From Botryotinia globosa (lineage: Eukaryota; Ascomycota; Leotiomycetes; Helotiales; Sclerotiniaceae), in contig RCSZ01000005.1 in NCBI GenBank assembly GCA_014898425.1, forward strand, positions 372,001 to 436,000: a stretch of 64,000 nt of DNA. Reading direction: 5' to 3'. Under the pieces are notes generated by a model. The model did no database searches and was not told the DNA's origin. It saw nothing but the letters and a program-made list of their open reading frames with translations. Shown here piece after piece: positions 48,716 through 59,168 of this stretch. Each line of letters opens with the position of its first letter. The stretch's first letter is position 1. Both the position numbers and the translations under genes were made by a program.

Positions 48716-50051
48716 TGAGAGTATTGAAATACAAATATAGCACGTGGCCCTACAATGCGTGCATGTGATCGCTTAAGCGATTCGAAAGTAGATGCTGGGA
48801 CTATAAGCTTACTTTCCCTGTGGTGGCAGAATCCGTGGTCGACGAAACTTCGTTAACCACAATAAAAATTTAGATATTCAATCATATATTGAAAGCAGGA
48901 TCGTTTTTAATAAATTAATATAATTAATTTAAAAATCTATGTTCTACAAAGTTTATTTTAATCAATAAAATCTTAATGAAATTCTTCAATTCGAAAAGCT
49001 ATTAAATTTTAACAACCTAAAACAATCATTTTCAAATCAAAATATCTATTTATATTTAAATCAAATCGCTCTCTTATTTATTCAATATATTCTATACTAT
49101 ATAATATTATAATAAAACTCTTAATAATAATAAAAATCGAAAATAAAACAAACGAACCCCCCTTTCGGCTAATGCCTTTAGCTCACCCGCTCGTTCCTCT
49201 CCTCCTTCTCCTAACTTCTACACTCACTCCTCTTCTCCCCATTCTAATTCTTACACTCATTCCCGTCTATCCACCTCCTCTACAACTCCAAATACTGAGA
49301 CCTTAAAGCCCATATTTTCTTTTTATTTATTGAAATTCAATAATAAAAGAATTACAAAAAGTATCGATTCCATTCATTACAAACAAAATAAGCATTTCAT
49401 TAATAACCAATATATCATTAATATTATAATATATATATAAAATTCGTATAAAAATTTACATTAAATTTCTCTTCATCTCGAATATTGATTCTATCACCAC
49501 AGGGTTTTCCTAGCGTCAAAATCTTGGCATTCCGGGAGGTAATTATAGAAAGTGCGGAGGTGAAGGCAAAATAAGACAGCAAGAGCCAATGGCTCGGCAC
49601 GATTAATTACCTACTGTTGTTGCTTAATTCTCGACAAGATACGGAAAATTTGACTGATTTCGGCAATATACTTCAAAGATCGCATAAAAATGTGTACATC
49701 CATGGTCCGTCCATGTGTCAGTATTGAATTCCAAGTCGATAGTGTCAGATGGGAAATGTTGGGTATGAATTCAGACATCTGCGGTTATGGGAATCTGATA
49801 TTTCATTGTTTCTTCATAGGCTAGACTTTGATATAGGTGTAGTCTTGAGACTTTGACTCGTGGGTTTGGATACTTCCGCGGGGTGTTGATATATGTTTGT
49901 GGATCATAAGTCCAATTCCTTTACTATATATTCTGAGAATGCCCGTTTCTCCAGTCGGACTGATCATCCATCAAAGCCAGCACTGTAAATCCTTTCCGAT
50001 GGAGAAATCCCCCGAGATTAAACTGTAATAAAAAAAGACATTGTGTTGATC
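48716..50051. other. Intergenic with AT-rich island (48.88-49.49 kb)
   Basis: The AT-rich island is broken by a CT-rich stretch (about 49160-49290, ctcctctcctccttctcc-like). There are no TIRs or LTRs that I can pair, and no gene. Confidence 0.45.
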
Positions 50052-51285
50052 TTACTCATAGTCTGCCAATGGCCTCGCTCTCTGCAGCGGCTGTGAGTTA
50101 TACTCTTCTAAATCAATCTCCGAAGCAAGTTCTTCGGTTTCTTCTCTTTCATCCCTCTCCCTGACAAAACTTCCGTCTCTCTTTTTCTCCCACAAATACC
50201 ACAATACCAAAATGATCAATTTAACCGGAACTGTGATAACCCAATAGATCCAAAAGCTCGGAGAAACCGCTGTGCTAAGATTAGATTCATTCTGGAAATC
50301 AAAAAAGGTCGTGGATAGTATTGACTTGAGGTTACTGTTCAGCAAAAATACTTTTGTTCATGGGTATGGAGAATATCTTACAGCAACAAATGTCCCAGGA
50401 AGAAATAAAATACCCAGCATAGCGATAGTCTTCATGGCAGAAGAGTCCCGTTTGCTGGCTAGCGCCATTTCATACTGTAGCTTGCCCATATCATAATGAA
50501 GCTTGCTGTAGCGTTGAGCAAGCACAATTGTGGACTAGATAACCAGATTAGTGATGAATATACTGAATTTTTTATGTGTTTGGGGTACTTGCAAGACTTC
50601 TTTCATTCTCCAGTCTTTTGAGAGTTGTGTTTGCATAAATCTCTACTCCCTGCTGTTTCGATTTGTAGAGATTTAATGCCGGAATAAGTTTGTCATGTAT
50701 CTCCAGGAGTTTAGACTGTTTCAATCCGGTTAAAGGGATATGTTGCTTAAATAAGTTCATGGTCTCCAGAAAAGATTCTATGAGACGGATATAAGCTCAA
50801 GGGGAGGCCCACAGTGTTTCAGCATAGCACCTGTTGATATTTATACTTATTAAGTCAAGTGGCAGTGTTTGGCCTGTTACTGGAGTTCTGCTGTGTCCAG
50901 TGTGATCTGAAACTGGCTGTTCCAGCATGCGTAGCCAGTCTCTAGTACGCTTTTGCTTCAACTCAGTCCCGTAGGATATTTTCTCACTTAAAATTAAAAA
51001 CGGGAGAAGCATCGAATGTGAAGTCTCCGAAATGCATGCTGTTAACGCTTGCAGACTCTCAACGATTTCAGTCGTTGCGGTTCCTTTGCAGAAGCCTCGT
51101 GTGATGCCAGCTTTTATCTCATGACTTAGGATCAGCTCCCAGCCTCGAGTGACCCCTTTCTTTCGTACGTCCCCCTTTCGGAAAATTATTTCTACACACA
51201 TTCGGGTTAAAGATCGTGGCATTGAATCGAAATATTCAAGTGTATTTGGTACGCACGTAAATGAGGGCCCCTTCCAATATATTCT
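50052..51285 (-). pseudogene. CorA-like Mg2+ transporter-type membrane protein gene with a nonsense codon
   Basis: On the minus strand: FTCVPNTLEYFDSMPRSLTR, RKKGVTRGWELILSHEIKAG, ITRGFCKGTATTEIVESLQA, SMLLPFLILSEKI and TRDWLRMLEQPV, followed by the segment leading to WASP*AYIRLIESFLETM, then a coiled region (LKRLENERSL), MALASKRDSSAMKTIAMLGI with LFLPGTFVA (TM1) and FWIYWVITVPVKLIILVLWY (TM2). This matches the fungal CorA-like family (RDSSAMKTIA...FLPxTFVA...WIYW). Exons: 50593-~51285, 50382-50534, 50052-50324. A TGA at 50797-50799 interrupts the frame; CGA or CAA would be expected there. The intron at 50535-50592 seems to use a GC donor (GCAAGT). The 5' end is missing or unreadable upstream of 51.3 kb. 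Confidence 0.8.
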
Positions 51286-52673
51286 ACAGAGGACCAGAAC
51301 AGCACACTAAGAGCATTAGAGCATTTGATAGCTCTAAGTGGCAACTTCCACGATTCGATCATGGACACATAATCTTCGTGCCGGAGACTTATAGTATTCC
51401 CCCCCCATTGTATCCGGATGCTTGGCGTTCTGTTGAATGCTATTAGAAGTCAGCTTCAGTGGATGATATTTAACACACATGAAAACACGTTAATTTACAC
51501 TAATCGTACGCCCGATAATCGAGTGGCCCCTGCTGGTAGCGGAGGTGGTTCGAAAGTTCTCTGGTTCGAGATTTCCATCAGCCCTATCAAGAATCATGAC
51601 TTGGCTGCAGAAGCTGGAATTTCTACCCGTTGATGAATATAATTATCAAACTCATCGTTTGTCAATGAACATTGCTCGATTGTATCAAGAGAGGGGTCCT
51701 GATCAGGTCAGTGATACATTCAACCGTCGCTGTCATTTTAAATTGAGTGGACTTCAGCCCTTACCGAATAGCACGATATATCCAGATATTGAGTTTCTTC
51801 AAAGATGACGCTGTGACGGCTGACATGTTTCCGAAAAATGTAGTTGTCCATGTTTGAAGAAGAAATGGTACCTTCTATCAATTAGAAGATGCAGGGGGAT
51901 TGGTAAGTTTATATCGTGAAACTAAAGTTAAAAGCTGTCTCGTAGATACTAGATTATTATCGCCACGTTAGTTAGTTTATTAGTGGAACTGGGAAGTTTG
52001 GGTTGATTATCACAAGAATGCGGAGAACTCTGACGAGGTTAAATCGTGATTATTCAGCATACCCCCTTGCCAACACTTAAAACCGGCTGTCTATCCCATA
52101 TCACACAGCCGAGCCAACACAGGTCCCTGTGCTATCTTAATCTATTCTATGATACGAATATGGGGTATGCATCCTCAATCACACAAATTTCTCACTACAA
52201 GCTTTATGTCCTTTATTAAATCCAAAAATGCAAAAGCCACATGTGAAATGAGGTGATTCTGGTCAAGGGGTGTGAACGGGATGGCGAGCTGACCGGCTAT
52301 CTATTGTATCGGTATCGATGCACCTCCATGAGTCGCCAGGTTCGAAAAGATCAGTTCAATGGTTAATGTTCCAGCTTTATTATCCGCAGCATAATTCAAC
52401 AAAGTAAGGTTCACATATATCTCATCGTTCTACTCGGACATTTTCACATTTGATTCATTGGAAGTTCAAAAAACTTTCAAATTTTTGAGAATATTGCGCA
52501 CATTATTGAAACTCTAATAATGTCGAGGTCACTATGGTAAAGCCTAACAATTGTCAACTCATCTACCAAATGAAATCCTGTAATGATCTGCCCACTTCAC
52601 AGCCCAATCCATCCCCAGAAAGCTCCCTAAGTGTCATCCTCAATCACGGTAATCATTGGCGAGTATTGTTAAT
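51286..52673. other. Intergenic, unrecognised
   Basis: It may contain the decayed 5' part of the CorA-like gene, but no readable block was found beyond about 51290. A 87-codon plus-strand frame at 51545-51808 has no recognised domain. Confidence 0.4.
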
Positions 52674-53795
52674 TCATGATATATCTTCCTCTTCGTTCGA
52701 CTCGAAAGCAGCTTCTCTTTGCCAACCAGCAAATTTCTCTTTGTATCGCCGCATGTTCCGACGTAAATTTGCTTTAATCTTCGCGGGAAGGACAATCTTA
52801 AATTGTATCTCTGGCAGATCCCACATCAATTTACCAGCTTTAATGTGCTCTTCTCTGAGAACTTCCATCATGTGTTGAGTCAATTTTCTGATATGGCTCT
52901 GTGCGAAACAAGAGGCATTAGGTTTTAGTTTTGTCCACTCTCTTTTTTCATGCTCAAGAATAAAGCGATCGGGGTGGTAGAAACGGCAAGCATCCTGGAC
53001 ATCGATTAATTTATCCATATATACAAGATTTGCTCTTGCTTCTTTCGACATCTTCACGCCTTGCGTTTCTATCCAGCGAGGGGATAGAAGATGATGATCA
53101 ACCACAATGGTAAGCGTCTTGAGGTCGCGAAATCCACGCTCCAGGAATCTAGCCAGCCATTCAGCATGAACGTCCCAGTGGAGATTCCATTCATCGGAAG
53201 TCAATTGAATAGCAAGGTTCTTAATTCTTGAGAAATCTGGATCATATACCAGCCGGGAGATCCCAGATATAGTATGTTCTGGGACTTGCGCGAGATTATA
53301 GAAGCGTCTAGTTACTGTGTCAATTTCAGAATTAAATCTGGGACGAAACGTGTCGGGCGTGATGAAGAGTGTATCATCCTCAAAATTGAAGTACGTCTGT
53401 GGGAGTGAGACTGAACCTGGTCCTTGAATGGCAGGAGGGAATCGCAATACTTCCGGGTCGTCAGCATAGCATTGAAAGACTCGCGGATACCACTTCGATG
53501 CGACCCCATGCGACTCACGACACGCGAGTAGGAGTGCTGGAATCGGAGCATTGGACTTGAAGCCCCATAATCTGTTGTGTCTGACCGAATTTTCGTCGCC
53601 GTTCTCTGCGTCGTCAGACTGATCAGGAGCTTGGGGAGATCGAGCCAAGTTCCATTCTTCTTTGATGGTAGATCTTTCGAGTAGATCAAGTTCGACGATT
53701 CGACCAGCTGGCTTTGCTAATTCCCAAATGATAAGACGTAGCTCGAGTGGGAGCTTTCGAAAGGGTGTGAATGTTTTACCGATTTTGGTAGACAT
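52674..53795 (-). CDS. 2EXR-domain protein
   Basis: Single exon, 373 aa, start at MSTKIGKTFTPFRKLPLELR. The 2EXR core (FRKLPLELRLIIWELAKPAG, residues 12-31) is followed by the family blocks PALLLACRESHGVASKWYPR, VSLPQTYFNFEDDTLFITPD and ISRLVYDPDFSRIKNLAIQL. The C-terminal part is charged and helical (KIKANLRRNMRRYKEKF), ending in an acidic tail (NEEEDIS). Length and block order fit the Leotiomycete 2EXR family, whose molecular role is unknown. Second member in this window (other at 32470-33414), but the two differ substantially. Confidence 0.93.
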   Translation of the reverse strand: MSTKIGKTFTPFRKLPLELRLIIWELAKPAGRIVELDLLERSTIKEEWNLARSPQAPDQSDDAENGDENSVRHNRLWGFKSNAPIPALLLACRESHGVASKWYPRVFQCYADDPEVLRFPPAIQGPGSVSLPQTYFNFEDDTLFITPDTFRPRFNSEIDTVTRRFYNLAQVPEHTISGISRLVYDPDFSRIKNLAIQLTSDEWNLHWDVHAEWLARFLERGFRDLKTLTIVVDHHLLSPRWIETQGVKMSKEARANLVYMDKLIDVQDACRFYHPDRFILEHEKREWTKLKPNASCFAQSHIRKLTQHMMEVLREEHIKAGKLMWDLPEIQFKIVLPAKIKANLRRNMRRYKEKFAGWQREAAFESNEEEDIS

Positions 53796-54186
53796 CGTGA
53801 GAATTTCTGAAAGTTGAATTGATTGGTTTGCGAATGAAGCCGATGTTTGTGATGGTGGGATATCAAGATCAGATGTAGAAGAAATGACGGGTCGGTGGAG
53901 AGGAGGGAACCTTATATGTAAAACGAGAAATGGACCGTACGACAGAATGACAAATCATATCACCATATGCCGTATAACTTCTGAAGATCGATTGACCGTG
54001 GCTGAAGTATCAAAATAGCAGATATGAAGATTTGAACCATATAAATAGTACGCGCCACAGCAGCTTCAGAAGATTGATGTTGGTCTGTATTGTATCACCC
54101 ATAGCTCGGCCAAAACCAGCCAGGACATAACGTGGTCATGGTACAGATGGTACAACACTTATCGTGATCAAAGCAGATTTGCAAAA
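53796..54186. other. Intergenic between the 2EXR and AlkB-like genes
   Basis: It holds the 2EXR promoter and the 3' flank of the AlkB-like gene. No further feature was recognised. Confidence 0.5.
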
Positions 54187-55360
54187 TTAATTCCACACTT
54201 GCCTACAGCTAATGTTTAGCCTCTTACCCTTCATGTAACCCCTCCATCTTTCATACTCTTTTGGTTCTTTCCCTTCTTCCGCAGATCCCACGGGCCATGT
54301 TTCCAAACAAGGTGGACAAGTGCCTGCCATAATCTTGGGCATAGCATGCCAAGCCCATCTCGTCTCTCCACCCATTTGTATCACATCACCACTCCTGACC
54401 CGGATGCAAACCAAATCTTGTTCCCTGTTATCGATGTGTTCGTCTCCTTTTCTTAAGTCTCTACTAATAACAAACAGCCCATCGCACCCGAGTGTGAAGC
54501 TCGCTAGACCTCTCTCACATTCCTCGGAAACATCTCTATGCACCGGCATGAAATCTTTAGTGGAGTACATTAGGACAACTCCTGATTCGGGAGTAAAGGC
54601 ATTTTGAAATAATGTGGTAACAAGACGAGAAACATCGGTTGGAAATGGAGTTGGAGAAGAAGATGGGTAAGCTCGGGTGTTCCAATCATATTGAGAGCCC
54701 AGTGTTAGCCACCTGAATTTCTTCTGAAGAGCTTGTGCAGCATTGAGCGGTTTATGTTTTGAGTTTGGATCTTTAGGGGCAAAGACTTGGTTCTTAGCTT
54801 GGTGAGGATAAGTGAAGAAGGAAGAGTCAGGTGGAGGGTAGGGTATATCATAATCATCGTGAAAGTTCGTCTTGTGAAGAGGGTTCGACAGCTCACGATG
54901 GAGGAGTCGGGAAACAAATAAAGACTGAGTTTCTGGTGGAAGAAGTGCAGGGAATATTCTTAACCCTGTATTAAAGTTAGCTAATTATTTTCCACGAGTG
55001 TTTGAGTCAAGTATACCCGGGAATCCGCTGTGTTCATAAATAGTGCATGCCGCAGGAAAGCCAGATTCGTCTTCGGCTTTAGTGTTCATGAATTCCTTTT
55101 GCGCCTTAGCAATTAATTCTGAGGAAACTATACCCACCGGACTCAACTTCTCCTGCTGCTCGGGAGTCAAGCCACGGGTGAAATCCACGATTTCGAGATC
55201 ATCGTTCACTGCCGCGTCACTCATCCTCTGATACTTTTTGTAAGCATCACAAATTGCCTGTGGGGGCATGGCATGCGTATCATGACCATGATGACCCTAC
55301 GAGATTGTTAGAGCCATCAAGCAAATTCCAGGCCAGACCTACATGACTTGGACCATCCAT
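54187..55360 (-). CDS. AlkB-type 2-oxoglutarate/Fe(II) dioxygenase (ALKBH1-like)
   Basis: Exons on the minus strand: 55343-55360 (MDGPSH), 55017-55296 and 54187-54965; introns of 46 and 51 bp; 358 aa. The 18-bp first exon gives MDGPSH-GHHGHDTHAMPPQ; if this is wrong the fallback start is MPPQAICDAYKKYQRM at 55269 (343 aa), still in frame. The catalytic core has the LTLGSQYDWNTRAYP region, Fe ligands HRD in FMPVHRDVSEE and the distal His in TRWAWHAMPKI, and the 2OG-binding R-x5-R in RLNISCRQVW. AlkB enzymes remove methyl groups from nucleic acids oxidatively; ALKBH1-class members act on tRNA or mitochondrial/nuclear substrates. The N-terminal MSDAA...FTRGLTPEQQEKLSPV region is typical of fungal homologues. 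All key residues are present. Confidence 0.93.
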
Positions 55361-55929
55361 AGTCACGTGTAGGGTGGTCCTTTCTCTCGATCGACACAGC
55401 TGGCCACTACAAGTTTTGCTCTTTCTAAAATTGCCTATTTTCAAGGTCTTTCTTGCTGGAGCAAATATTCGACAAAGATTCATGGGCCGTCTGCTTATTC
55501 AATATGATGCTTCTTTCTACATCATAGGGGGAAAAATCTTCGATATTCGGGGGTCAAATGATGCGGCCGCTAGCCTCAAGCTAGACCATTTCAAGTAAGC
55601 GTTTTCTCACATAATTCACCTCGGTCTCTCCTCGTTGTCTCCATCAAGCGTCAATACCCCGTGATTGTGATTTCAATCTGGGTCTTTTCTACGAGTGTTG
55701 TGTCTTTACAAGTCCTGCAAATAAGTATGTTGTATTGAGTTAAAAAAACAACAATCATTTCACTTCTATCAAAATATATCACCTTTCTCAGCAAACTCAG
55801 TAGCATATCCATTGAAACGTTATCGGCAGTATGCTTTATCTGAAACATTCTACATATATATCTGGCATTAGTTTTTGATAATCCGTCCAACTCACATCAC
55901 ACTATATCCCTCTTCACCCCCGAGTTTGA
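55361..55929. other. Intergenic between the AlkB-like and RTA1-like genes
   Basis: This is the promoter of the AlkB-like gene (leader just upstream of 55360) and the 3' flank of the RTA1-like gene. A ctagcctcaagctag palindrome lies at about 55571-55585. No gene is supported. Confidence 0.5.
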
Positions 55930-57027
55930 TCAATTTAGCTCATTCTTCCATCCCTTCAATTCCCAACCGGATTCTTCCCACTTCCCCTTGATAATTAATC
56001 CGGGGTGAAGTATCGTCATAATTGTGGTTGCCGATATCATAACTGCTCCCTCGAGTATCATGAAAGGAATCTCTTCATTGGCAAGCTTCGACTGAAATCC
56101 TTTAGCGAGTTCGGCCACACGGAATATTGAGCGAATAAGGATGAGGACAGCTGCCAGAGTAAGACCTGCAAGCATATCAGGTCGTACGGTTAGCCTCTAA
56201 TCTAAAGCGGAGATTTGAAGAGGATTTATAAGGGAATTGTAAGTCGAATGTTCGGGGCAATGGAGGTGATGAAATATTAAAACGATTAAGAAACAAAAGT
56301 CGGAATTTAACATACCATAGCAGAGATACCTCATTTTTCTTTCGCTTGCCCCTATTTCACCTTCGCCTGCCGCCCAGTCTGCTGCTTGTCTTCGAGTTCT
56401 CTCGCCACTTACTTTGAAGGCATACTCTACAACTGCCATCATGAACAGGATCAATCCAAATACTTGAAAGCTCAACCCTGCGACCAAGATATTTGTCCCA
56501 CTGTTCATCTCGGCTTTTGTCGCAGCGGTATCTGCAATCGCTCCACCAGCTGCTTGGAGGGTAAGTGCGATCCAGTCGGCAGCCATGAAAGTGATAGAGA
56601 TGGCCTTGGGGCTGAATCTCGACAAATGTGGCCCATAGTGGAGAAGTATGCGAGAATAGGACATGTATATTGATGCTGTGAAGAAAACGGGCGCGATTGT
56701 TACGCATATGAGGTAGCTATTTGGTAGTCAGCAAGATGTAACCTGTGGTTATAACTGGAAGACGCGCATCAAGAATGGGTTCGAAGCAAACGGATCATAA
56801 TGCATCTGGATTCTGCCAAGATAACCAATTATTTCGAGGACAAGACCGGTAAGCATACAGCACGAAAAACTCCATGCTTTCCAACGCCATAGTTGCATGA
56901 TGTGAATGATGAGAAGAGCAGCAAATATTCCGAGGTAAAATACATTTCCAAAAAGAGTAGGCTGGTAATGTACCATTCCATATTCAAGTGGACAAGTCCC
57001 GAGTTTACAGACATCTGCAACAGGCAT
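55930..57027 (-). CDS. RTA1-like seven-helix membrane protein
   Basis: Exons 56756-57027, 56316-56716 and 55930-56165 (introns of 39 and 150 bp), 302 aa, the usual RTA1 length. Seven membrane segments are evident: VFYLGIFAALLIIHIM, SFSCCMLTGLVLEIIGYLG, YLICVTIAPVFFTASIYM, AISITFMAADWIALTLQAAG, ILVAGLSFQVFGLILFMMA, AGLTLAAVLILIRSIFR and MILEGAVMISATTIMTILHP. Family marks are RSIFRVAELAKGFQS and the HPG after helix 7. RTA1/RSB1 relatives are linked to lipid movement and toxin or azole tolerance in yeast. The first intron is very short (39 bp), so the exact donor at 56755 should be treated with caution; frame is kept (VFH-YLICV). Confidence 0.9.
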
Positions 57028-57826
57028 ATTGAGTCGATTCTCGGGCCTCGTGGCAAGACGTTTTGACTAGCAAGTAGGTTTCAATATTTGGTGAAGAAGT
57101 TGGAGATGTGAACGTAAAGATGGTATGCATAGTTTCTTAATTGCAGCATTTGAAGTAAGAAGTTCTTTTACATATGATTCATCACGATTTGAAGGTATTT
57201 AGTAGAGCTGTGATGTGAATCTTTTATTTGAGTTCACAACGAACAACAAGGATAGAGTATGCGACAATGCGCCATATTATTGGTTGTTTGGATGGGTTTG
57301 AGACTTCCCACGAATTAAAGACTCTGATTTTATTCTCGGTTAGAGGTCATTGTGTTATTGCATACCAAATCAATAATTTCTGACACACAACAGGGTCCTT
57401 ACGAGCGATATGGGCGGTAGGGTCCTTACGATTAATTAGATTAGCGATGCACTATGTAACCCATCGTTCCCTTCAACGACACACTACCCTCGCGAATTAT
57501 GAAACAAATGTCGTGAAATATGCGATTGGCGTAAATACAAAATATGTTCCTGTTATTATACGTGTTTACTGACGCTAGGATATATCTCCCCACGAAGCAG
57601 GGGGCTCAAATAGCTTACCCATGTATACAATTCGGATATAACAGTCAGAAATCCAACGACCCGGTCTCAAACTCCTAACCCTTTGTGATAATGCACAGAC
57701 AGGCGACCTTATCCCATTCTCCCATTCCTCTACATTCCTTCGAACCATCCTCACCCAAGTCTGTTATTCCAAAGACAACGACCGACATCATCATGATCCA
57801 AAGCCTCCCTATCTATGCGCGATCCT
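57028..57826. other. Intergenic
   Basis: No gene is supported. It contains the direct repetition of agggtccttacga (about 57391 and 57419). Confidence 0.5.
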
Positions 57827-58084
57827 CTATGATACTACGCAGCCGCCGGCGTTGTTCTTCTTCTTCTCTTTCTTATTTCTCTCTTTCTCCTTTTTCTTCT
57901 CACAGCTCTTGCATTTATCATCTTTCTTAGCCTTAGATACATCCGTCTTGATCATACCAGCCTTTGGATGGCTCAACACTTTATCATCGACTTTATATCC
58001 CCAATTCATTGGGTTTGGGTCGCCTTTTCTCCTAATGAACCCCTTTACGTTTCCAGATTTATCAGTTCGCCAATCTGCAGGCAT
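57827..58084 (-). CDS. Small Lys-rich protein ending in a CaaX box (CVVS)
   Basis: Single exon, 85 aa, start MPADWRTDKSGNVKGFIRRK. Composition is strongly basic: DDKCKSCEKKKEKERNKKEK then KKNNAGGCVVS at the end. The C-terminal Cys-Val-Val-Ser fits the CaaX rule for farnesylation, and the polybasic stretch just before it is the usual second membrane signal of small GTPase-type tails, although no G-domain is present. A conserved-looking N-terminal block (NPMNWGYKVDDKVLSHPKAG) suggests a real protein rather than chance. Function unknown; I infer a prenylated, membrane-tethered peptide. Confidence 0.72.
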   Translation of the reverse strand: MPADWRTDKSGNVKGFIRRKGDPNPMNWGYKVDDKVLSHPKAGMIKTDVSKAKKDDKCKSCEKKKEKERNKKEKKKNNAGGCVVS

Positions 58085-59168
58085 TTTGGGCTATCTGATA
58101 TATCTGATCTGTTTGTCTGGTTGATTCTATTGGAGTTGTATCAGGTTCACTCGGTTGAATGTGATTCGTTAACTTGAGTTTGCGGAGGTCGTTCTCGTTT
58201 GATGTAATTTGATCTGGTACTGAACGGATGTTGTAATTTTATGTGTATTGTTTCTCTGTATATTGTTTTGTGAGGTTATGTGTTCTGGTGGATGGCTTTA
58301 TAGTTTGTGTTATGATTGAGAAGGTCGTGAAGGTTTATATGGGTATCTGTGGATCAAATCAAGTTCATGCTATATACAATCTGTTTTCCAGCTTGGCTGT
58401 AGAGCGTATATGGGTGAAATTACCGTACAGGGGCTTGATTCAGAAAGCCGTACACACAGTTCTACCATATTTCGCTGGATGATATCGTTGTGAATGTACA
58501 CTTCCAGTGAAGTGATTATGAATCATTATTAGTTGTTATCTGAAGAGTTGGATTTGCATACGATCCTGTCTACCGTACCTGCCTCTTCTCTCTATACAAT
58601 TTTTAATATAAGCTATCAGCAGGCTCTTTCTGGCAAACATCGCTCATCTGCCAGGTTGGTTTCATTTGATATTCGTGTATACTATCCAAGTTCCGGATAC
58701 TATATCGGTTGAAGAATATATACGGTAGTGTTCTCAATGTTTTACAACAACCACAAAGTAAAAACTATTAAGGAGGAGCGGCATACCTCATCATGCTTGG
58801 TGTAATCAGAAAATAGTATTTCTTATCGAAGACTGACAGGATGTCTGTGTAGGTAGTCTATACAATAAATGTTCAAACATTAAAAAATCCACGGTGAGCT
58901 TCGAGCTCCCTAATTAATGGTCTATAGCACACCAAAACGTAGTTTTTATGATACATGGGGTTTTATGGTATCGCAAAATTACAAATCCGCTTGTCAACAC
59001 AGTATCACATGCCTGATAGTATCAGGATACATTTTAGTATGTTCGAAATCTCATATCATAAGCTTTCTCAAACATAAGCTTTTTTTCCCGTCTGATTCAA
59101 AAATTTCCATGTTACTACTGCCAATCCGCCGTCATCTGACGCCGAAAACTCTAACTTTTCTTGGAGCT
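58085..59168. other. Intergenic, no gene seen
   Basis: It contains T/G-rich sequence after the small CaaX gene's start (its promoter) and the 3' flank of the next gene. Short frames show no domain. Confidence 0.5.
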
